A DNA stretch of 19,545 nucleotides, taken from positions 1-19,545 of the forward strand of contig CAZICW010000027.1 of assembly GCA_964537995.1 (NCBI GenBank), read 5' to 3'. The position numbers and the translations under genes were made by a program. The notes under the pieces were generated by a model that saw nothing but the letters and a program-made list of their open reading frames with translations, did not search any database and was not told the origin of the DNA. Positions 14,681-19,545 of the stretch are shown piece by piece; position 1 is the first letter of the stretch; every line of letters starts with the position of its first letter. This DNA is from JAFLUQ01 sp964537995. Lineage in GTDB: Bacteria > Bacillota > Clostridia > UMGS1883.

Positions 14681-16462
14681 TTACTCTGTCTTTTCCGCGA
14701 TTTTTATTCCCAGCTCCTCAAGCTGTTTATCGTCAACCGTGCCGGGCGATTCAACCATAGGCTCGCTGCTGTCCTTTACCTTCGGGAATGCCATAACGTC
14801 GCGGATTGACGGCTTTCCCGCCATGAGCATAACCATTCTGTCCAGTCCGTACGCCATTCCGCCGTGCGGAGGCGTACCGTAGCGGAAGGCGTTAATCAGG
14901 AAGCCGAACCGTTCCATTGCCGCTTCGGGAGTAAAGCCGAGCTTTTCAAACATTTTCGACTGCAAGCCGCTGTCAAAAATACGTATGCTGCCGCCGCCAA
15001 GCTCCACGCCGTTGAGAACAATGTCGTAAGCCTTTGCCCGTACCGCTGCGGGATTGGAGTCAAGCAGCTCAATATCCTCATCCTTCGGCGAAGTGAACGG
15101 ATGGTGCATGGCGACATAGCGCCGCTCCTCCTCGCTGTACTCAAACAGCGGGAAATCCGTTACCCAGAGAAGCTTGAAAGTGTCCTTGTCTATAAGCCCA
15201 TACCTCTGGGCAAGCTCACAGCGAAGCGCGCCGAGAGCCGCAAATACCACATTGTCGCTGTCGGCGACAAAAAGAATCGTATCGCCCGCCTCCGCGCCGG
15301 CTCTTTCGGCAATGGCCCCAAGCTCGTCCGATGAGAAAAATTTCGCAATCGAGCCTCGAATTTCGTTTTCCTCCACAATCAGCCACGCAAGTCCTTTTGC
15401 GCGGTATGTTTTCACAAACTCGACCAAGCCGTCAAGCGTTTTTCTTGTCAGCTTTGCCCCAAGTCCCTTGGCGTTTATCGCGCGGACGCCGCACCCTTCC
15501 TTTTCGGCAACGTCGGCAAAGGCGGCAAAGCCGCAGCCCTTGAACAAATCCGTCATATCCACAAGCTCCATGCCGAAGCGGGTATCGGGCTTATCGCTGC
15601 CGAAGCGGTTCATCGCCTCGGCATAGGTCAGGCGCGGAAGCGGAAGCTGTACGTCAATATCCAGAACCTCCTTGAACACAGTCTTTATAAAGCCCTCGTT
15701 AACCGACATAACATCGTCCTCGTCCACAAACGACATCTCAAGGTCAAGCTGTGTAAACTCCGGCTGGCGGTCGGCACGGAGATCCTCGTCGCGGAAGCAT
15801 TTCGCGATTTGGAAATATCTGTCCATGCCGCCGAGCATAAGAAGCTGCTTATAAAGCTGCGGCGACTGCGGCAGCGCAAAAAAGCGCCCGGGATAAATAC
15901 GGCTCGGCACAAGATAGTCTCTTGCGCCTTCGGGAGTGGACTTGCACAGCACGGGAGTTTCAATCTCCAAAAAGCCGTTTTTATCGTAATAATTTCTCGC
16001 AATCTGAGTTATTTTGTGGCGCAGCTCCAATGTGCGCTGCATTTCGGGGCGCCGCAAATCAAGATAACGGTACTTCAGCCGCAGCTCCTCCCCCGCCTTT
16101 ACATCGTCCTGTATTACGAACGGAGGAGTATCGCTGGCGGAAAGTATTCTCAGCTCCCCGACCTCAACCTCAACCATGCCCGTCGGTATTTTCCCGTTCA
16201 CGCTTTCGCGGCGGCGCACCGAGCCGCGCACCGCAATGACGTACTCGCTTTTAAGCTCCGCGGCCTTCGCGATAAGCTCCGCGTTTTCCGGCGAAAACAC
16301 AAGCTGGCTTATACCGCTTCTGTCGCGTATATCGACAAAAATCAGTCCGCCCATATCTCTCGTCTTTGCGACCCAGCCCATAAGAACAACCTCGCTGCCT
16401 ATATGCTCCTCGCGCAGACAGCCGCACATCATTGTTCTTTTCATACCTTTTATTGTGTCCAT
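14681..16462 (-). CDS. aspS: Aspartyl-tRNA synthetase
   Basis: 593 residues, the usual length of the bacterial enzyme, which charges tRNA-Asp with aspartate. In order: N-terminal anticodon-binding OB domain (MGWVAKTRDMGGLIFVDIRDRSG), class II catalytic core with motif 1 near LEIETPVLCKSTPEGARDYLVPSR, motif 2 (CFRDEDLRADRQPEFTQLD), the bacterial GAD insertion (about 290-420), and motif 3 (GMAYGLDRMVMLMAG). The ATG at 16462 has GGAGG 8 nt upstream. An ATG six codons later has no proper spacing, and the longer extension overlaps hisS. It follows hisS by 20 bp. Whether it also charges tRNA-Asn (non-discriminating type) cannot be told without knowing if gatCAB is present. Confidence 0.97.
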   Translation of the reverse strand: MDTIKGMKRTMMCGCLREEHIGSEVVLMGWVAKTRDMGGLIFVDIRDRSGISQLVFSPENAELIAKAAELKSEYVIAVRGSVRRRESVNGKIPTGMVEVEVGELRILSASDTPPFVIQDDVKAGEELRLKYRYLDLRRPEMQRTLELRHKITQIARNYYDKNGFLEIETPVLCKSTPEGARDYLVPSRIYPGRFFALPQSPQLYKQLLMLGGMDRYFQIAKCFRDEDLRADRQPEFTQLDLEMSFVDEDDVMSVNEGFIKTVFKEVLDIDVQLPLPRLTYAEAMNRFGSDKPDTRFGMELVDMTDLFKGCGFAAFADVAEKEGCGVRAINAKGLGAKLTRKTLDGLVEFVKTYRAKGLAWLIVEENEIRGSIAKFFSSDELGAIAERAGAEAGDTILFVADSDNVVFAALGALRCELAQRYGLIDKDTFKLLWVTDFPLFEYSEEERRYVAMHHPFTSPKDEDIELLDSNPAAVRAKAYDIVLNGVELGGGSIRIFDSGLQSKMFEKLGFTPEAAMERFGFLINAFRYGTPPHGGMAYGLDRMVMLMAGKPSIRDVMAFPKVKDSSEPMVESPGTVDDKQLEELGIKIAEKTE

Positions 16463-16482
16463 TTCAGCTTCCTCCGATGTAT

Positions 16483-17745
16483 TTAAATTTTGTCCGCGGC
16501 TTGCTTTTTTATTGCTTCCGCGGCGCAATCCCACTCATTTGCCCCGAATGAGAGCTGCCCGCCCGTACCTTCGCGGATAAGTACAATTTCCTTTTCCGAC
16601 GGATACAGAAGCCACTGCGCCCCGCTTTTCCTTGCCGCCGCAAGCTGCTCGGCCCGATTTCGTCCCATAATATCGGCTTCCGCGTATATTCCGGCCTTGC
16701 GCAGTCTGAGCGCGGCTGCCGACGAAGCGGCGGAATCCGTCGAAACGATATACGCCGCGGGCTTTTCGGGAGCCGCCTTTTTTGCTTCTCCCTCGCCCAT
16801 GGCAATGACCGCGCGCTCCTGCCCTATCGCAAAGCCGACCGCCGGAATACGCACATCTCCGCCTATTCTGAGGCAAAGCTCGTCGTAGCGTCCGCCGCCG
16901 CATACAGTACCGTTTTTGCCGCCGTTTCCCGCCTTGATTTCAAAAACCGTACGGTTGTAATAATCCAGCCCGCGAATAAGCTTCGGCTTCTCGTTAAACG
17001 GAATTTCCTCCGCCGCAAGCAGCCGCTTCACCTTCTCGTAATGCTCGACGCAGTCCGGACAAAGATAATCAATCGGCTTCGGAGCGTTTTCGGCAATTTC
17101 CTTACATTCCTTCCGCTTGCAGTCCATAATCCTCATCGGATTTTTCCCAAGCCGGCCGCTGCACGTCGGGCAAAGCCGGCCGCCGTTCGCGAACGGCAAA
17201 AGATACCTCGTCAGCGCGTTAATATAGCTCACGCGGCACTGTGTGCAGCCGACGGAATTTATATTCAGCTCCAGCGGCCCGATTCCCATATCCGCAAGCG
17301 CGGAATACGCGAGGCTTATAACCTCGCAGTCCGCCTCAGGCTCGGCGCTTCCGTAGCATTCCGCTCCGATCTGGTGGAATTCGCGGAGCCTCCCCTCCTC
17401 GGGGTTTTCATGGCGGTAGCAGGTTATCCTGTAACAAAACCTCGCCGGCAGCGTCCTGTAAAGCTCATGCTCCAAAACGGCGCGCGCGACGCCGGTCGTC
17501 CCCTCCGGACGCAAAGCGAACCTCTCGCCGTTTTTGTCCGTAAACGTATAAAGCTCCTTTTCGATTATGTCCGTAACGTGTCCCACGCCTTTTTTGAAAA
17601 GGCTGCTGTATTCAAAAACCGGAGTATGAATTTCGCTGTAGCCGAACACGCGGCATTTTTCCATAAACACCCGCTCGGTAAGTCTGTCCATTCTTGTCTC
17701 TTCGGGAAGAATATCGATTGTTCCCTGAGGAGCAACGATTTTCAT
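16483..17745 (-). CDS. hisS: Histidyl-tRNA synthetase
   Basis: 420 residues, class II synthetase charging tRNA-His. The N-terminal APQGTIDILPEE, motif LRPEGTTGVAR, motif 2 region LREFHQIGAECYG, the histidine-binding GLDYYNRTVFEI and motif 3 GFAIGQERAV are all present, followed by the C-terminal anticodon-binding domain. The insertion domain carries paired cysteines (CTQC, CPTC, CKRKEC, CPDC), which may bind a metal; similar inserts occur in clostridial HisRS as far as I recall. The ATG at 17745 is chosen because AAAGGA lies 10 nt upstream; a TTG three codons earlier would abut it. It is the first gene of the hisS-aspS operon, with a strong promoter at 17796-17825 and no T-box motif seen in the short leader. 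Confidence 0.96.
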   Translation of the reverse strand: MKIVAPQGTIDILPEETRMDRLTERVFMEKCRVFGYSEIHTPVFEYSSLFKKGVGHVTDIIEKELYTFTDKNGERFALRPEGTTGVARAVLEHELYRTLPARFCYRITCYRHENPEEGRLREFHQIGAECYGSAEPEADCEVISLAYSALADMGIGPLELNINSVGCTQCRVSYINALTRYLLPFANGGRLCPTCSGRLGKNPMRIMDCKRKECKEIAENAPKPIDYLCPDCVEHYEKVKRLLAAEEIPFNEKPKLIRGLDYYNRTVFEIKAGNGGKNGTVCGGGRYDELCLRIGGDVRIPAVGFAIGQERAVIAMGEGEAKKAAPEKPAAYIVSTDSAASSAAALRLRKAGIYAEADIMGRNRAEQLAAARKSGAQWLLYPSEKEIVLIREGTGGQLSFGANEWDCAAEAIKKQAADKI

Positions 17746-17795
17746 CTTATTCAAATCCTTTCCCCAAAATACGCATATAATGCCGTTATTATTTT

Positions 17796-17825
17796 ATTAT
17801 ACTATTTTCTCACGCTTTTTGTCAA
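17796..17825 (-). promoter_or_regulatory. Consensus sigma-A promoter of hisS-aspS
   Basis: On the minus strand: TTGACA (17825-17820), 18-nt spacer, TATAAT (17801-17796). Both boxes are perfect. It predicts a leader of about 45 nt before the hisS ATG, too short for a T-box. Just upstream lies an A/T-rich hairpin (17841-17848 with 17853-17860). Confidence 0.85.
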
Positions 17826-18149
17826 TACATACGCCGCTGTTTTTTTGCCAAAGCAAAAAATGTATATAATAGCTCCCGCCGTAAAAATTATCTCCCCTTC
17901 CCGCAAAATTCACCTCAAAAAAATTCGTATGTTTTATCGTGCGTTCCCGTATAAAATAAACTTCCCCGCGTAAATAAAATACGTTCGTTCGCATACGAAA
18001 TCTCACCGCGTATAAAATTCCGCTCGGTTTTTTCGCCGTATCAAAATTATGCTCAATTTCGCAAAATGTAACTGTATTTCATTTTTCGCCGTAATTACGG
18101 GAAGTTTCGGCTTCGCCGCGTCGGAAAAAATCAAGGTTGACATAATTTC

Positions 18150-18168
18150 AACGACAGAATCTGTCGTT
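18150..18168. promoter_or_regulatory. Perfect 19-bp dyad, operator candidate
   Basis: AACGACAGA (18150-18158), one central base, then TCTGTCGTT (18160-18168), a perfect 9-bp inverted repeat. A TTGACA hexamer lies 7 bp upstream on the plus strand (18137-18142), but no -10 box is at the right distance. A symmetric repeat with a 1-nt centre cannot form a good RNA hairpin as drawn, so a dimeric repressor site is the more likely reading. The binding protein is unknown; it does not match the LexA, CIRCE or BlaI consensus I know. Confidence 0.4.
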
Positions 18169-18340
18169 CTGACCCTCACTATAGTACCGAAAATCTTTAC
18201 TCGCAAAACGATTCAAAATTTCCGTACGAAAAAACGCGCGTAATAAATTTCCGCGCGCCGTAATGTATAAAATATCGTCGATTTTGTAAATGTATAAATT
18301 AGTGAAAAAAACGATTTTAATAAATTTCCCCCGAAAAGCG

Positions 18341-18346
18341 TATAAT
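18341..18346 (+). promoter_or_regulatory. Perfect -10 box just before the orphan gene
   Basis: TATAAT ends 9 nt before the ATG at 18356, so a start site 7 nt downstream would leave only 2-3 nt of leader. No convincing -35 box is seen 16-18 nt upstream. It may be a promoter for a leaderless message, or a chance AT-rich match. Confidence 0.35.
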
Positions 18347-18355
18347 AATTTGGTG

Positions 18356-19051
18356 ATGAAAGTGCTGACAATATTGACCCGCGCTTCAAAGTGCGGAATA
18401 TTTTCCCCCGCTTTGCGCCGGAGCGAAAAAAGCTCGGTGGAATTGATCGCTCTGAAAAGCGCCCGCGCGCTCAAAAGGCTGCGAAAAGCCGGCGTAAAGT
18501 ACGCCGTCGCGTCTCCGTCGGCGGCGGAGCTGCTCTCGCTGCCGGCGCTTCCAAGTCCCGCCCTGACGCTGGATTACCGCCCCCTGCTGCCGGAAATACT
18601 TGCTAAAAAGGCGGCTCTGCCGCTTGACGAGCTGTTTATTTCCGCCTCGCCGGAGGAAGCGGCCGAAATAGTGGAAATATGCTCCGGCTGTGCGCGGCTG
18701 TTCACCGTAATCGCGAAGGAGGAGCCGCCCGCCGGACTTTTTGACAATCTGTATTTTTCGCGGGGATTGATATTGCGCCGCGTTTTCGGCCCCGTCCGCC
18801 GCGTAGGCAAAACCGCCGCCGCCGTTCTCGCGAGGGAGGGCGCGGTGCCGCGCTCGGTTCCGTCGATAGCGCTTTCGGATTTGCCGCGCGTAATCATACG
18901 CGGCGGAGGGCTGGATTTTCTCGAAGCGGAGGGCATCTCTCCCAGCGCCGAGCTTTACGCCCTCGCGGGGCTTGTCCCTCTCCCGCGCGCCGAAATAACC
19001 GCCGACTTCTCCGCGGGAATAATTTATCTTGACATCGGCGGAAAACCGTAG
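18356..19051 (+). CDS. Hypothetical protein, unrecognised, upstream of greA
   Basis: 231 residues from the ATG at 18356, probably cytoplasmic; no signal peptide or membrane span is clear. I recognise no family. Visible: an N-terminal strand MKVLTILTR, a Ser/Ala/Leu-rich helical part (18430-18620), ELFISASPEEAAEIVEICSG, LYFSRGLILRRVFGPVRRVGK, and a C-terminal strand region (PRAEITADFSAGIIYLDIGGKP). Composition is rich in Ala, Arg, Leu and Pro with GC-rich codons, unlike the AT-rich DNA before it. There is no Shine-Dalgarno site before the ATG and none before an earlier ATG at 18290, so the start is uncertain. It ends 42 bp before greA, and its last codons contain the greA promoter. Confidence 0.65.
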   Translation: MKVLTILTRASKCGIFSPALRRSEKSSVELIALKSARALKRLRKAGVKYAVASPSAAELLSLPALPSPALTLDYRPLLPEILAKKAALPLDELFISASPEEAAEIVEICSGCARLFTVIAKEEPPAGLFDNLYFSRGLILRRVFGPVRRVGKTAAAVLAREGAVPRSVPSIALSDLPRVIIRGGGLDFLEAEGISPSAELYALAGLVPLPRAEITADFSAGIIYLDIGGKP

Positions 19052-19057
19052 TATAAT
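19029..19057 (+). promoter_or_regulatory. Perfect consensus promoter of greA
   Basis: TTGACA (19029-19034), 17-nt spacer, TATAAT (19052-19057), a full sigma-A consensus at optimal spacing. The -35 and spacer lie inside the last codons and stop of the upstream gene; the -10 box begins right after its TAG. A start near 19064 would give a leader of about 30 nt with GAGAGGAG before the GTG start. Confidence 0.88.
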
Positions 19058-19093
19058 ATAAAGAAAAAAACCGATTTGAGAGGAGTTTTTACC

Positions 19094-19545
19094 GTGGCAG
19101 CAAAACAGGTTCTTCTTACCGGCGACGGGCTGAAAAGGCTTCAGGACGAGCTTGAAAATTTAAAGACCGTCCGCCGTCAGGAAAACAAAGAAGCTATAAA
19201 GCGCGCGCGTTCGTTCGGCGACCTGTCCGAAAACAGCGAGTATGACGAGGCGCGCGACGAGCAGGCGGCTATCGAGAACAGGATTTCCGAAATAGAGGCG
19301 ATGCTTGTCAACGTAAAGATCATCGACGGCGACGACGTTGACACGAGTGTTGTTTCCGCCGGCTCGACCGTAAAAATCAAATGCGTCGAGGACGGCGAAA
19401 TCGAGCTTTACGCGATTGTCGGCTCGACCGAGTCTAACCCCGAGCAGGGCAAAATCTCCGACGAGTGTCCCGTAGGCAAGGCGCTTCTCGGTCACAAGGT
19501 CGGCGACATTGTTGAAATAGAAATTCCCGACGGAATTGTGACATA
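19094..19545 (+). CDS. greA: Transcription elongation factor GreA (partial, runs off the window)
   Basis: 150 codons of an expected ~157-160 are present; the frame is open to the window edge. GreA binds RNA polymerase and stimulates cleavage of backtracked transcripts. The N-terminal coiled coil (LTGDGLKRLQDELENLK ... EIEAML) carries the tip loop FGDLSENSEYDEA at about 41-53, with the acidic Asp43 and Glu46 used at the polymerase active site. The C-terminal FKBP-like domain begins near VKIID and contains VGSTESNPEQGKIS and GHKVGDIVEIEIP. The start is GTG at 19094, with GAGAGGAG 8 nt upstream. It has its own perfect promoter inside the preceding gene's end. Confidence 0.95.
   Translation, partial: MAAKQVLLTGDGLKRLQDELENLKTVRRQENKEAIKRARSFGDLSENSEYDEARDEQAAIENRISEIEAMLVNVKIIDGDDVDTSVVSAGSTVKIKCVEDGEIELYAIVGSTESNPEQGKISDECPVGKALLGHKVGDIVEIEIPDGIVT

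Larger units (their letters stand above)
17826..18355. other. AT-rich non-coding divergent region with short repeats
   Basis: About 530 bp between the hisS promoter and the plus-strand gene. Short open frames exist, but none has a ribosome-binding site or plausible protein. Recurrent words are seen: CGTATAAAAT at 17948 and 18009, TGTATAAAAT at 18264, AATGTATAAA at 18262 and 18289, TAATAAATTTCC at 18241 and 18318. It also holds a hairpin at 17841-17860 and a perfect dyad at 18150-18168. I cannot name an RNA gene here. Confidence 0.6.

Noticed and set aside
17755..17840. T-box leader upstream of hisS
   Set aside because: The promoter at 17796-17825 leaves only ~45 nt of leader, and no T-box core sequence is visible.
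17041..17973. 310-codon plus-strand open frame
   Set aside because: It is antisense to hisS and continues through the hisS promoter; no ribosome-binding site or domain.
18049..18243. Open frame of 64 codons on the plus strand with a signal-like start
   Set aside because: No ribosome-binding site, composition follows the AT-rich non-coding DNA, and no recognisable domain; the perfect dyad lies inside it.
17826..18355. 6S RNA or another named ncRNA
   Set aside because: No long hairpin with a central bubble or other consensus could be traced by eye; left as something to search.
18148..18474. 108-codon minus-strand frame overlapping the orphan gene start
   Set aside because: It runs antisense through the orphan gene and the repeat-rich gap, has no ribosome-binding site and no protein-like pattern.

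Overview
The window looks like a chromosomal segment of an anaerobic, Gram-positive Clostridia bacterium, probably from the Oscillospirales/Ruminococcaceae part of the class. This is inferred from gene content and layout: dockerin-type and cohesin-like secreted proteins, a TrpXYZ-like ABC importer, HemZ, a DUF512 radical-SAM protein, Clostridia-type HisRS with a Cys-rich insert, strong Shine-Dalgarno sites, and consensus sigma-A promoters. Base composition is moderate. I see no rRNA, tRNA, CRISPR, insertion sequence or phage gene. All genes from 171 to 17745 are on the minus strand; only the last two genes are on the plus strand.

Region by region, in the direction of transcription on the minus strand: hisS (17745-16483) and aspS (16462-14681) form a pair behind a perfect-consensus promoter at 17796-17825. 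A 176-bp gap follows. Then comes a tightly packed seven-gene block: GldA-like ABC ATPase, ABC-2 permease, GldG-like extracytoplasmic protein, DUF4340 protein, DUF512 PDZ/radical-SAM protein, MBL-fold hydrolase and HemZ (14504-6552). A small helical protein (6457-6044) has its own promoter. Next is a two-gene secreted module from a clear promoter at 5926-5953: a dockerin-bearing protein (5810-4968), then a cohesin-like protein with three 87-residue Ig-like repeats (4937-3129). Last is an ABC importer set of lipoprotein, permease and ATPase (3018-171), followed by a stable UUCG hairpin.

On the plus strand, after about 500 bp of AT-rich non-coding DNA holding a perfect 19-bp dyad and short repeats, lies an unrecognised 231-residue protein gene (18356-19051). 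Its 3' end carries a perfect TTGACA-N17-TATAAT promoter for greA (19094 to beyond the window end).

The most interesting candidates are: (1) the adjacent dockerin and cohesin-like genes with no visible carbohydrate-active domain, which may be a minimal secreted cohesin-dockerin pair; (2) the Gld-like ABC / DUF4340 / DUF512 / MBL / HemZ operon; (3) the divergent intergenic region with its dyad and the orphan gene with a -10 box only 9 nt from its ATG. Functions given for the ABC systems and secreted proteins are family-level inferences.
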